NCBI GenBank assembly: GCA_022702705.1
Contig: CM040428.1
Coordinates: 94,856,287 to 94,920,286, forward strand
DNA: 64,000 nt
From: Papilionanthe hookeriana x Papilionanthe teres
Taxonomy: Eukaryota > Streptophyta > Magnoliopsida > Asparagales > Orchidaceae
Direction: 5' to 3'
Positions 38,239-50,340 of the stretch are shown piece by piece. Numbering within the stretch: position 1 is the stretch's first letter; the number at the start of each line of letters is the position of its first letter. The translations under genes were made by a program, and so were the position numbers. Below the pieces are notes generated by a model. The model was not told the origin of the DNA. It saw only the letters and a program-made list of their open reading frames with translations, and ran no database searches.

Positions 38239-38264
38239 CTTGGGATGACGGGAAGACCCTCCAG
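38239..38264 (+). promoter_or_regulatory. Conserved 26-nt block with splice-like borders, C 5' LTR
   Basis: It is preceded by GTGTTTTAAGTGCAG and followed by GTACGC. If spliced, it would be a 26-nt leader exon between the donor near 35253 and the acceptor at 40303. The sequence is identical to the copies in LTRs B and D and has one change in LTR A. Confidence 0.4.
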
Positions 38265-39583
38265 GTACGCTTTTATTTTAGTGCAATTTACTTTATTACA
38301 AATGCACCTTACCTTTCTTGCATGATAAACAATTGTTGCATGAAAACCAAAACCTTTAGGGTAGTGCCTGAACTGAAACCAAAACTAAATTAAAAATCAC
38401 TGCAAGATAAAATTCACCACCACAACATTTCAAAATAGAAAACAACTCAAAATTTAATCACAAACACAACACAAAACTACAATTGCAACTAAATTAAAAC
38501 GTCTCGTTGAATGATCGGAATACCTCGAATGATGTAACCCACGTGTTGCTAACGGGATTTCCCACGGTCTAAATGAAAGTGTGGAACTCATTCAGTTGAG
38601 TTTAGCAAATTCATATGGACTAAGTGAATTCAATGAAAATAACGGTGTCGGGATGACGGAACCGTAGGATCTTAATCGTTCTGTTATAATCAACTTTAAG
38701 ATTTGTTTTAACTAAAACACTAAAAACACTTGGATTTTAAGACTTCTTTAAAACCAAACTCCTCTCTTCTCTTTTGATTACAATCTTTTAAAACTAAACC
38801 TCTGCAACAACAAGGAACTTGGAGCACGGTGGGCAAGCACGGCCATCTTCGTCAAGAAAACAAACTCTACTTCAAAGAAACATTCTTAGAATTAAATAAC
38901 CAAGCCATAAGATCTCGAGGGAGTTTGCACTAGTGCAACATAAATCCTCAACTCTTCGTTAGGCATTCGCATGATCATGTCATGTAAATTAAGCCCTAAC
39001 CGGTCTTAGGACTCCGATGTAGTCGTTTGGTACGACATAAACCCTCATATCTTCGAGGCTATTTGTATGATTTTATCATACAAATATAAGTCTGAATTAA
39101 TTAAAATTGGCAAGATTGAAATATTATCTGATATTTCAATCTTAGGATAGTTTGGGAAGTTGCCAAGATTCTTCTTGGATCTTCAGCTTCTCCTACTCCT
39201 CTTCCATTGGGCTCCTAAAAATAACTATTCTAAATTCGATCCATTCCCTGTTGAAATTTCCAAAATCCAATCCTTTGAAAACCTTAAACTTTGAAATTCT
39301 TGAGAGCGAAGTCACTGATCATTTTCGAGAGTTTTCTTAAATGATTCACTTAATTTAAGATGTAATTAACTATAGGGGCTTGCCCTTATAGGGAACTTTA
39401 AGAACCCAGGTAATATAAACCCTGATTAATTCATTTATATTAAGCAGGAGAATTTGTCGGCTTATAAAATTGGTTCGCAGACCAAACAGATGTCACAAGT
39501 CTTCTAGTTTATTTAATCGAGCCCCATCATCAAGCAGTGTGCCTATTCTTCGGGATAGATACACGGTTTGTGGTGCGGTGCTC

Positions 39584-39595
39584 GTTTATATAAAC
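39584..39595 (+). promoter_or_regulatory. TATA-like palindrome GTTTATATAAAC near the LTR 3' end
   Basis: It is a perfect 12-base palindrome containing TATATAAA, about 180 bp before the LTR end. LTR B (28763-28774) and the minus-strand LTR (19775-19786) have the same sequence; LTRs A and D have GTTTATGTAAAC. It is an alternative core promoter to TATTTAAA in the LTR middle. The data do not decide which, if either, is used. Confidence 0.35.
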
Positions 39596-39781
39596 TATTT
39601 GGGATGTGAGATCGGTTTGATTTCATATCTTAAAATTTTTCAAATTTAAAATTATTTTCAAAATCAAATACTACTTTTCAAATTACTTATTTAAATTAAA
39701 TTAAAAATTCGCTAACAATTTCTGTAGGCGACCTCTTTTCAAAAATACAACCCTCAACTTAAAAATAATGCCGACAACTTC

Positions 39782-39799
39782 TGGCGACTCCGCTGGGGA
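39782..39799 (+). promoter_or_regulatory. Primer-binding site, tRNA-Arg type
   Basis: TGGCGACTCCGCTGGGGA lies five bases after the LTR end. It starts with TGG, the complement of the tRNA CCA end, and the complement reads as the T-arm and acceptor stem of a tRNA beginning GACTC, as plant tRNA-Arg does. Ogre elements are known to use tRNA-Arg. Confidence 0.85.
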
Positions 39800-40306
39800 A
39801 TAGTTCCTCTCTCCATTTTGATCAAATTACTTTGCTTTCATAAATTGGTAGTGAGCCCATGCCCCTAGTGGACCAAACTACCATTCTTCCATTGGAATAC
39901 CCTGTTCATTTCTGTCTTGAATGAGTATGGCCAACTCCTCTCGGATTTAGGAGCCACTGTTTAGACACCCCTAAACGGAGAGGTTCCGAGATCCTTTTAC
40001 CCCTTTTTTGAGGTGGGGTGGACCCCCAATAGGTGTTAGTTTAGGAGTGATCCTTCGAGTCGAGAAGTCTTGCATGAGATTTCCTCTTCCTTTCCAATTC
40101 TAAATCGAACCCCTTACCTTCTCTATACCTTTGAAAATTCTGTTCCTAATGAACAAATCCTCTAATGAACGAGTCCTTTAAACTATAACTCCTTTTTATA
40201 AATACATGAACAAACATGTGTTCGGACTCTTTTCGATTCCTTTCTTTTCGTCCCGATGAGAAGATGCATAATTTGGGACTGACAATCAGAATCTACCTTG
40301 CAGAAA
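39800..40306 (+). other. Untranslated leader of element C
   Basis: No gene is seen. It ends with ATCTACCTTGCAG (40291-40303), a pyrimidine-containing CAG that resembles a 3' splice site, three bases before the ORF1 ATG. Confidence 0.55.
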
Positions 40307-41808
40307 ATGTCTGCCCCAAAGCTGATTTTCTCCTTCACCAATGGACTGGACTTCGCTGTTTATAAGGATGAGCTGCCCAAAAATGGGATCATCCGTTTCA
40401 GACAAGGATTCGAGAACACAAATGTCAAGATCGCTGACGTTACCCTTTTCACACTTACAGACAAAGTATCGGAAACTGAGAGACCTTTGATTGAATTCAA
40501 CCTGAAGTCAGCCCAAGAGTTCCCTCCCCTGCTAAGGGTTCCAGCTGAGAAGAATACTACTGTCCATAGGAGGACTGTTGTCTCTACCTCCACTGGTCTA
40601 GTCGTCTCTGCACCTACCCCGGCTTCTGCCAAACTAAAGGGGAAGGAAGTTCAAATTTGTAACGAACATGTTACCGTGGAGGGTACGGACTTCGTGCAAG
40701 ACCTTCGTTTTCGAAATTGGGTCCAGCCTCAAAGGTTCCACCCCTAACACGGACTCGGAGAAGGAACAGAGGTAGGAAGATTGCCAGGAAGGCCAGAGCT
40801 GCTGAAGTCGCTTTCTTGGAAGAAATCCCTGAATATACACCACTACCTGAGTACATACCATTACCTGAGTATACACCGCTTTTGGAAGGAAGTAGATTCT
40901 ATCCCCTCTCCGCCGCAGCTGACGAGGAGAATGTCCGCAAGATTGCTTCTGCATTACCTCGACCCGCATACTATAGCAACAACCGAAAGAAAAGAGCTAG
41001 GACTACACTATTTGCCCGACTATAGACTGTGATAAAGAAGTTAGCAAAGAAAGAGAAATGTCCTGTATCAGAGATTTTAAGAGGAATAGGGCGGGTGCCA
41101 GCCAAGTCCCGTCTTGGGCCGCTAATAGAACCCATTAGCGCCGCAGAGAAAATGAATAAAAAGATGAAAGCCAGTCCACCTGTTATTGTTTTAGGATTAC
41201 AGATCAGGGAGGATACCACCTTCCAGCATTCAGTCGATAGACCATCCGGTCCTAGGCCTTCTTCTGCTAGAAGGATGGTATGGCGTCCTACTACCGGTCA
41301 ATTAAGACCGAAACAACGACCAAAAAAGGAAAGTCTCGTCAGAAGACTCGAGTCAGAAGAAAGTGCTACTGCAATAAAGGGGACTCCCGGAAAGGAAGTT
41401 CAACAACCGTCACGAGACAACTGTGAAACCGCACGAAAAAGACCATTGGAGGACGCTATGGAAAAGCTAAGAACCGACATTCAAAGATTAGCAAGAGAAA
41501 GAGAAGAAAAGTTTGGAGATGAAGTTGACTCGTCGGAGTTCATGGATGACGAATATGTGGAGATCAACATGGTCGAGACACGAGCGTCATCAGCTTTGCA
41601 AGGTGCCCCAGCAGTTGCGGAAAGAGATGAACCAGAAGCATTAAGAGCAGAAATTCGAGAAAAGGATGATACAATCTCTCAAATGGCAAAAAGGATGGAA
41701 GAGATGGCTGCAGCTCTAGCCACTCTTCGAGTCGAGTTCAACCCCAAAGAGAAACACCTCCGAAGTTATTCATATTACAGACGGAGGAAAAGAGATTACA
41801 TCCGTTAA
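40307..41808 (+). pseudogene. ORF1 upstream of gag (Ogre-type extra ORF), broken
   Basis: ATG at 40307 opens a frame to about 40720. A frameshift then leads into the frame read to 41808, with a stop at 41023-41025. The N-terminal module (about 146 residues) begins MSAPKLIFSFTNG and includes GLVVSAPT at residues 97-104. After the shift come a basic part (LTRTRRRNRGRKIARKAR), a proline/tyrosine repeat (EYTPL, EYIPL), and a charged coiled-coil-like stretch (about 41440-41750, heptad-like Leu/Met with Glu/Lys/Arg). No known enzyme motif is seen. Ogre elements are known to carry an ORF of unknown function here. The N-terminal module has a diverged copy at the start of ORF3 (56668). Whether the coiled-coil part belongs to ORF1 or to the N-terminus of gag cannot be settled. 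Confidence 0.7.
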
Positions 41809-43036
41809 CGGAGATGATCAGCCAAAGAAAGACTCTACTCAGAATATGATTCCAGAGAAGGACATCAAGAACATGGTGGAACAGCAGGTGCGAGAAGCCT
41901 TAGCACACTCTAAGAGCAGAGCATCTATTCACATGGGTAGACCTTACCCCGAAGAATTCGATGCAGTACAATACCCAAAAGGCTTTGTACCACCTCTGTT
42001 CAAGACTTTTAATGGTACCAGAAATCCTCGATAGCATGTTGCACATTTTCATGCTAGTTGTTGTAACGCCGGTGGAAGTGACGCTTTGCTCTTCCGACAG
42101 TTTGTCAGCAGCCTGTCAGGAATCACCTTCGATTGGTATGCAGAGTTACCAAACGGTTTGGTAAAGACATTTACATAATTGGAATATCTCTTCGTGAAAC
42201 GCTTTGCCGGAGCTCAGCACCATATCACCATTGGTGACTTAGTGGTGGAGAAACAGAAACCGAACGAGACTTTAGTGGATTACATACTTCGATGGAGAAA
42301 TCTAAGCATGAAGTGTGAGCCACAGCTACCAGAACAACATGCAATCGGTATCCTGCTTAAAAGCATTCACGGCCCGATAACACTTCTCTTTAAGGGATTC
42401 ACAATTAAGACTTTCGAGAAGTTGTTAAGCAAGGCCGGGAGTTTACAAGAGGAAGCGAAACAATTAATTTTCTTCGATAAAACGGACAAACAGAAGCCTA
42501 CGAAGACATTCAAAAAGAAGTCCGGGATCGTCGCGGCAGTCGACAAAGGCAAACAACCAATGCAAATACAACCGGAGCAACCGCAATCCAGCTATCAACA
42601 ACCTCAACAGAACTATCAACAACCTCAACCCGGTTATCAGCCAAATCAACAATATGAGCAACCGCCTCGCCCACAGCGCACGTTAAAGGAGCTCATAAAT
42701 AGAGAATATCCATTCAAGAACAAGGCAGTGCCAAAGAAGTTCCGCAGTTTGATGAAGACTACAGATTTTTGACTGCCAGAACCCAAGAAGCCAGAGGAAG
42801 TCAACAAGAAAGACCATCCCAACTACTGCCCTTACCACCAGATGCTTGGACATAAGATAGAGGATTGCATCACCTTTAAAAGTTGGCTTGACAACAATCT
42901 TCGAAAAGGGAACATAACGATCCCAAAGGAATACATGAAAGAACCCCAGAAAGGAGGTTCTGTCAATGTTATTTTGATGGATCTCATTGTTTTGATAGAC
43001 CCTTACACGACCGATGATGGATGGAGTACCGCTTGA
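41797..43036 (+). pseudogene. gag: Gag (capsid and zinc knuckle), broken by stops
   Basis: One frame runs through this part with stops at 42032-42034, 42176-42178, 42770-42772 and 43034-43036. Before the first stop is GFVPPLFKTFNGTRNP, the usual start of a Ty3/gypsy capsid domain. FRQFVSSLSGITFDWY and the part to LRWRNLSMKCEP (about 42300) fit the retrotransposon gag family. A glutamine/proline/tyrosine-rich low-complexity part follows (42550-42680). CPYHQMLGHKIEDC near 42826-42867 is a C-x2-H-x4-H-x4-C knuckle of the Tat type. Gag forms the virus-like particle that packages element RNA. Four stops make it non-functional as written. The upstream edge is set by a frame change near 41796. Confidence 0.82.
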
Positions 43037-43973
43037 ACGAAGTCATCGAAGAAAATTTTGGGTCGCATCCAAACCGGTTCGGCACATGCTTCAACTCAGA
43101 GTTTGAAACCTGTCAAGCCGGCGCTATCACTTGCAATTGAAGAACCGTCCCAGAAAGAAAAGATCATAGTAAAGAAGGAGATCGTAGAAGAAGAGAAGAC
43201 AGAGGCTCCTAAGGCTATACTAGGGGCTGCTTATCCTAGGATGGTTGTTTCCGATTCGGGGGAAAAATTCCTCGAACCTCTGACTCTGTATGATTATTTG
43301 CTCGCTCTAGCGGGATCTTATAATGATAAGAGTTATGGCGTTGGCTACGTTTTGACTGTTTCTAACGATTACGTAACTAACGACAACCAATTTAATCCGG
43401 ATTCCGATTTCGATACCAATAACAATTCTCAAATCGTACACAACCTCGACAATCACGATGATAAAGAAGACATTCACCAAGAAGGCTACAAAAGTTCAAC
43501 AAGCAATGAGTCTATTTGTGAATTTCAAGGAACTCCAATCACAATAGAGTTAGAGCCTTCAGATTCTGAAGCAACTCTAGAAGAACCTGTCATGCCAATT
43601 CAGAAGGAGACACCTGTAAATTCAGTACCAGACTCAAAAGAAATCACAGAAGTTAATTTAAGGAGCGGAAGGGTTTTACCTCCTAGAATGGGTCCAAAAG
43701 ACAAAGGAAAGCAGGTGGTTGTTCAGGAAGAATCAACCCCAGCAGAAGAATTGCCTATTCGGGAAGAAACTGAGACACATGATAACAAAGTGGACTATAA
43801 CGTGCTAGCCCATCTTAGGAAACTACCAACCAACCGAGCATCTACGACGCTCTCATCTTATCAAAAGAGATGAGGGAAGCTCTGATCAAGGCCTTACTTG
43901 ATCCAGAGATTTGTTTAGCTCAGATGGCCGGAGATTCCTTAGACGAGGTTTGCTCGTTAAAGGAACAGTGAGG
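43037..43973 (+). pseudogene. Gag-protease linker region of the polyprotein, broken
   Basis: It is open in the gag frame from 43058 to 43873 and rich in Glu, Asp, Ser and Asn. It contains EVNLRSGRVLPP (about 43660) and DYNVLAHLRKLP (about 43794), motifs I associate with this position in Tat/Ogre polyproteins. A frameshift near 43840 leads to the next frame, which reads REALIKALLDPE and is cut by a stop at 43969-43971 just before the protease. No enzymatic domain is seen. Confidence 0.65.
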
Positions 43974-46900
43974 TGTTACCTTCACGGACAGTGATCTACT
44001 ACTTGGGACAGCTGATCACAACCGACCATTGTACATTTCAGTTACAATCGGAAAATTTACACTCTCCAGAGTATTGGTGGATCCAGGAGCATCGATCAAC
44101 ATAATAAATCTTCGGACGCTAACATACTTGGAAATTGATGCTTGCGAGCTTGAAGCGGACAAGATGTTACTAAGAGGATTCAACCAGAAAGGAGAAAGAG
44201 CACTTGGATCAATAACATTGTTAATGAAGACCGGTGACTTAGCAAAGACAACCACAAAATTCCATATAATTGATGCTGAAACATCGTTCAACACGCTACT
44301 GGGCCGACCATGGATACATGAGAACCGGATGGTACCGTCGTCTCTGCATCAGTGCATAAAATACTACAAAGGAGGAGAGCAGTGCATTAAAGGTGATTTG
44401 CAACCTTTCTCCGTACATGAGATTGGAATCCATGAAGATGCAGCTTATTATGCACCTCCGAAGAAGACGATCTTCTCCAGAAACACCGTGCCAAATGAAG
44501 CAAAAGAAATTCGAGACAATAAAGAACCTGAAGTTCTAGTCCAACAGTCATTCACCACTCCCTTAATGCGAGATGGTGAAGGTTTCTCCAGAACTCGCAT
44601 CCGAGGTCGAGGCCGGGGACGAGGTCGTGGAAGATACATTGGGACAGTTGGACAGAAGAAACCGATGATCAACGTTGATTGGGAAAACAGCTCTGAGGAA
44701 GAAGAAGAAATCAAGAAAGAAGCAGCTACAGTAAACCAGAAGAAACCACAATTCAAGATTTCTCTTGAAGATGAAAAGAACGAAGAATACAAATCGATGT
44801 ACGAGAAGATTAACCACTATGTACACACTATGACCCTGACCCCGATCCAGTCTAATAAGATCTTGGGTATGGTGGTCAAAGAAGTACGTGGCAGCGGTGC
44901 AAAGCCAATCAAATTTTACCGTGGTACTTCTTCTTCCAATACTGAAAATAATGTACAATTTGAAGATGTCACTTCTTCCGAATTAATGGAATTGCCTTTT
45001 GAGTGGTACTCTCCCTGTGTTCAAAATTTAATTCAACAAGGTGTCTTACCTCCCCAATGGACAAAAGGTCGAGCACAACACTTCGAAAAATTATGGAATA
45101 ATGCCAGTCGACCTCCCAATTCAAAACATGGTCTCGGATTCGGCACAGTAAATTCAGTTGACGATACGGAATTTTACTTGGTTGTCGCTTGCCAACCTAA
45201 TGAAGACTGTTTAGAAACTACAGAAGATCTTAAAGATCTACAAATTGGAGACACTCCACCAGAATTTGAAGAAGAAATCAAATCTACAATAGATGAGTTA
45301 ATGGAAGTTAACTTAGGAACTAGCGAAAAGCCTAGACCAACCTTTGTTAGCTCCTTACTCAATAAAGAGGATTCCGAGGAAATGATCAAGCTATTAATGG
45401 AATTCAAGGACTGTTTTGCTTGGAGTTACGACAAAATGCCAGGATTAGCTCCAGAAGTTGCAGTTCACAGGCGAGGAGTGGATCCTACTTCCGTTCCAAT
45501 CAGACAAGCTTCCAAAAGAATGCATTTAGAAATTGAACAACAAGTAATAACTGAAGTTAAGAAGCTAATAGACGCTAAATTTGTTCGTGAAGAACAATAC
45601 CCTACTTGGCTAGCCAATGTGGTACTAGTCAGGAAGAAGAATGGTCAGATCAGAATCTGTGTAGATTTCAGAGACTTGAACAAAGCATGTCCGAAGGATG
45701 AATTTCCACTCCCAATCCCAGAATTGATGATCGACATCGCTTCGACACATGAAATATTCTCTTTCATAGATGGATCTTCAGGATACAACCAGATAAAGAT
45801 GGCACCAGAAGACGAAAAGCTCACAGCATTCAGAATGCCGATCGTAGTATATTGCTACACAGTAATGACATTCAGACTAAAGAACACAGGAGCAACATAC
45901 CAAAGAGCGATGACAAAGATTTTTGATGATCTCATTCACAACCAAGTTGAGTGCTACGTGGATGATGTGGTCATCAAAAGCAAACTGAAGGAATATCACC
46001 TGTATGATTTGAGAATTATCTTCGAGCAACTAAGGCAATACAACCTTAAGATGAATCCCTTAAAATACGCCTTCGGCGTCACCTCTGGGAAATTCTTAGG
46101 ATTTGTTGTCCGACATCACGGGATTGAAATCGATTCTGAAAAGATTAAAGCTATCTTAGAAATGCCGCCTCCCAAAACTTTAAAACAGCTACGATCCTTT
46201 CAAGGGAAGCTAGCATATCTTCGACGCTTTATCTCGAACTTGTCAGGTAGGTGTCAGCCCTTCTTGGCATTAGTTAAAAAGGATGCCAAATTTGTTTGGG
46301 AAGAGAAATGCCAACGGGCCTTCGAGGACATCAAGCAATACTTAATGACACCTCCTGTCTTAGCAGCCCCAGTCTCAGGTAGACCGTTGATACTTTATAC
46401 CGTGGCTCTAGATGACTCCCTTGGAGCCCTGCTAGCCCAGGTCAATGATGAGGGGAAAGAAAATGCTCTCTACTATTTAAGTCGTCGTTTGATTCCGATG
46501 GAAGTAAAGTATCCTTCAATTGAGAAGCATTGTTTGGCCCTGATCTTCGCCGCCCAAAAGCTCAGACATTACATGCTCTCTCACAAGGTCAACCTTATTT
46601 CGAAAGTTAATCCATTGAAATATTTGATGACCCGTCCAACACTTTCTGGAAGGCTTGCCAGGTGGTCAATGATACTATTGCAATTCGATATAACTTTCGT
46701 GCCTCTTCGTGCCGTAAAAGGACAAATCCTAGCAGATTTCCTTGCAGCACACCCTTTGCCGGCAGAATCGCCTCTCAATGACGACTTGCCAGATGAACAG
46801 ATAATGAACCTAGAAGACACTGATGATCGACGTTGGGAACTATACTTCGATGGAGCATCCTCAGCACAGAAAGACAAAGAATTGCAAACGATAGTGCCCG

Positions 46901-47293
46901 GTAAGGCAGGAATCAGACTAATCTTTATAACACCGGAGCGGGGGATGTTAAGATACTCCTACAACTTAACAGATCCATGCACAAACAACGAGGCAGAATA
47001 CAAAGCCCTCATAACAGGATTAGAACTGACCATTCAGATGGGAATAACAGACATCAACATCTATGGAGATTCAGTTGATCATTCAACAGGTCACAGGACA
47101 ATACAGAATCTTAAAGCCAAGACTCGAGCAATACTGTCAGTATGCCATGAAACTATTGGAACAAATTCCGAATGTAACAATCTACAAGATCCCCAGAAGA
47201 GAAAATGCTCTAGCAGACGCGTTAGCCCGCCTTGCAAAAGAATTTGCTTGCTTACAAGATGAGTCAGTTGAAATGTCAGTTCAAGGACGATGA
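43974..47293 (+). pseudogene. pol: Pol: protease, reverse transcriptase, RNase H, archaeal-type RNase H
   Basis: An open frame of 1077 codons starts at 44029. Counting from there: aspartic protease with VLVDPGAS at 16-22 (DPG in place of DTG) and LLGRPW near 90-95; an RGRGRGRGRGR tract at 192-202; RT with VDFRDLNKACPKDEFPLP from 545 and the catalytic YVDD at 643-646; Ty3-type RNase H with LDDSLGALL near 794 and LALIFAAQKLRHYML near 856; then a second RNase H with YFDGASS at 939, TNNEAEY at 985 and IYGDS at 1011. The second domain is the archaeal-type RNase H known from the Tat lineage. A frameshift inside it near 47070 moves to the frame ending at 47291-47293, which carries RRENALADALARLA. 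It copies element RNA into DNA in the particle. Protease to RT is uninterrupted, but the RNase H shift and upstream stops break the polyprotein. Confidence 0.9.
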
Positions 47294-47326
47294 GTCATAT
47301 CACAGCCCGACATGGATATGATATAG

Positions 47327-47777
47327 AAATCAGAAAAAGCAGAGGAATCAGTTGCAGCAGTGACAGAAAACACAGAAGATTGGCGTCAACCGCTAATAGA
47401 ATACCTACAAACAGGAAAATTACCAGACGATAAGTCATTAACACATCAAATCAAGAAAAGAACTCTGTCTTACGCATTAATCAACAATACATTATACAGA
47501 AGATCTTTTGATCAGATGTGGTTAAGATGCCTGAGCGGGTCCGAGGCTCGTGAAATTGTTAAAGAAGTGCATTCAGGACTTTGTGGCGCTCATCAGTCGG
47601 GTCCGAAAATGAAAATGAAAATTAAAAGACTAGGGTATTACTGGCCCTCAATAATGACCGATTGCATGAAGATTGCCAAAAGTTGTCACCAGTACCAGGT
47701 ACACGGAGTGGTTCTACACCAACCTCCAAATGTGCTACATCCGACAATTGCATCGTGGCCATTTGAGTGTTGGGGCA
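47327..47777 (+). pseudogene. Integrase, N-terminal part (split by solo LTR D)
   Basis: Stops at 47291 and 47324 separate it from pol in the same frame. It then reads through NNTLYRRSF to a zinc-binding domain with EVHSGLCGAHQSG and SCHQYQ. The HHCC pattern has lost its last cysteine: codon 47693-47695 is TAC (Tyr) where TGC is expected. WPFECWG, which normally lies just before the first catalytic Asp, ends at the solo LTR border at 47777. The reading frame is kept across the insertion once the LTR and one target-site copy are discounted. Integrase inserts the DNA copy into the chromosome. Confidence 0.85.
47773..47777 (+). other. Target-site duplication, left copy (GGGCA)
   Basis: GGGCA here and at 55494-55498 directly flanks solo LTR D. 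Five bases is the usual length for Ty3/gypsy integrases. Confidence 0.93.
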
Positions 47778-49896
47778 TGTCGGCATATTTTTAGGTTGTG
47801 TTTTATTTTGAAGAGGGGTCACCTAACAGAAGCTGTCGGCGAATTTTTAATTTAATTAAAATAAATAATTTGAAAATGAGTATTTGATTTTGAAAATAAT
47901 TTTAAATTTGAAAGTTTTAAGATATGAGATTAAACCGATCTCACATCCCAAATAGTTTATGTAAACGAGCACCGCACCACAAACCGTGTATCTATCCCTA
48001 AGGATAGACACACTGCTTGATGGTGGGGCTCCATTAAATAAACTAGAAGATTTGTGACATCCGTTTGGTCTGCGAACCAATTTTATAAGCCGACAAGTTT
48101 CCCCGCTTAATATGAAAACATTAAACGGGGTTTATATTACTCGGGTTCTTTAGAATTCCCTATAAGGGCGAGCCCCTATAGTTAATTACATCTTAAGTGA
48201 TGGGAATCACCTAAGAAAACTCTCGATAATAATCAATAATTCTGCTCTCAAGGATTTCAAAGTTTAAGATTTTCAAGGGATTGAAATTTGGAATTTCAAT
48301 AGGGAATGGATCAAATTTGGAACATTTTATTTTGGGAATCCAAAGGAAGAAAAGTAGGAGAAATCACAGATTTGAAGTGAACTTCGGTAATTTCCCGACT
48401 ATCCTATTGTTTGGCTTGGATTTAAGAAAGTCCTAATATTTATTTAAATTTTTTGATTTTGCCAATTTTAATTAATTAGGACTTATATTTATATGATAGA
48501 ATCATACAAATAGCCTTGAAGATGTGAGGGTTTATATCGTATCAGACGACTACCTCGGAATCCTAAGTCCGGTTAGGGCTTAATTTGCAATGCAAATGCC
48601 TAACGAAGAGTTGAGGATTTATTTTGCACTAGGCAAACTACCTCGAAATCCTATGGCTTGGTTATTTAATTCTAGGAAAGTTTTGCTGATGTAGATTCAA
48701 GTTTTGCTGATGACGATGGCCGTGCTGCCCACCACGCTCCGAGCTCCTTGTTGTTGCAGAGGTTTTAGTTTTAGAAATCATAAATCAGGAGATGAGAAAA
48801 GTGTTTTTGGTTTAGAGAAGTCTTAATTTTCCAAGTGTTTTTTTTTATGTTTTGATTAAAACAAAGCTTAAAGTTGATTATAACGACACCGGTTAAGATC
48901 CCACGGTTCCATCCTTCCGGCATCATTATTTTTATTCGGATTCACTTAGTCCAGATGAATTTGCTAAACTCAACTGAATGAGTTCCACACTTTCATTTAG
49001 ACCGTGGGAAATCCCGTTAGCAACACGTAGGTTACATCATCCGAGGTATTCCCGATCATCCAACAGGACGTTTTAATTTAGTTGCAATTGTAGTTTTGTG
49101 TTCTGTTTGTGATTAAATTTTGAGTTGTTTTATATTTTGAAATGTTGTGGCGGTGAATTTTATCTTGAAATGACTTTTAACTTAATTTGGTTTCAGTTTT
49201 AGGGTCTATCCTAAAGGTGTGGGTTTTCATGCAACTGTTGTTTTATCATGCAAGAAAAATAAAGTACATTTGCAAGAAAGAAAATTGCAGGAAAGTAAAT
49301 TGCAAGAAAGTAAATTGCAATAAAATAAAAGCGTACCTGGAGGGTCTTCCCGTCATCCCAAGCTACACTTAAAACACAATTAGAATATTTAAGCAAGTTC
49401 CTAGGTAAAGCTAAGGGAAGGGTTATGGTTTTCTACCAAATTCCTAATCCTATAGCTAGTCATTCCCTATGACGTCTAGGTTCTTTGTATTTTGGTTTAA
49501 GGACGATTTTCTTCATCAAAGAACAATTAAATTCAATTGTTCTTATAAATGTCCTATCATATTGAGGAAGTGCTTAAGAGGAATCTTAAACATCTTTTCA
49601 ATATTTCTAGGATTGTTTTAAGTCCAAATGAATTTAATTATACAAATGAATTAATCGTCCAAGAATTTCAAGTTTTATTGTTATCTTGCTCGAGTGAACT
49701 AGGACATTTGAATATCCTATAAGTGAAGTAACATTTCATTTAATGTTACGTTTAGGAGTTATGATAACTAAAGCTTTCGAGGGTAAATTAGTATTCAAAT
49801 GATTTGTGATTTAGTTTAATTTCTATTTATGGATTTAAATTTGGAATAGTGTTCAAGTCGCTTTATATTTAATTTCTTTCTGTTTTAGGTGATGTT

Positions 49897-50162
49897 ATGT
49901 TTAATTTAATTTAATTTAATTTAATTTAATTTAATTTAATTTAATTGAGTTTGATTTGATGTTGAATTAATTTGATTTGATTTGATTTTAATTTAATTTG
50001 ACTTAATTTAATTTAATTTAATTTGATTTATTTAATTTAATTTAATTTAATTATTTAATTTAATTTAATTTAATTTTAATTTAATTTAATTTAATTTAAT
50101 TTAATTTATTTTAATTTAATTTATTTTATTTAATTTAATTTAATTCAATTATTTAATTAAAT

Positions 50163-50195
<33 letters not shown>

Positions 50196-50340
50196 ATTTA
50201 ATTTAATTTATTTAATTTAATTTAATTTATTTAATTTAATTTATTTAATTTAATTTAATTTAATTCAATTATTTAATTTAATTTAATTTTAATTTAATTT
50301 AATTTAATTTAATTTATTTAATTTAATTTTTTTTTTAATT
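49897..50340 (-). repeat. TTTAA pentanucleotide array in LTR D
   Basis: Inverted counterpart of the AATTA arrays, and the longest and purest in the window. It explains part of the extra length of LTR D. Confidence 0.9.

Larger units (their letters stand above)
33600..39776 (+). repeat. 5' LTR of element C, with internal deletion
   Basis: It runs from TGTTGACC to GCCGACA (TG...CA ends) and is 6177 bp. Compared with the 3' LTR, about 1.06 kb is missing at about 34880-34890: the sequence jumps from the part matching 60955 to the part matching 62038. The lost part includes TATTTAAA (61975-61982 in the 3' LTR). Retained parts are the terminal hairpin, AAAGGTATG near 35252, the dyad, the AATTA array, the 26-nt block, the 3' dyads and GTTTATATAAAC. 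The LTR carries no gene. Confidence 0.93.

Noticed and set aside
44029..47262. Intact autonomous pol gene
   Set aside because: The frame is long, but it begins without a start codon in a polyprotein broken upstream by stops and is shifted inside the second RNase H.
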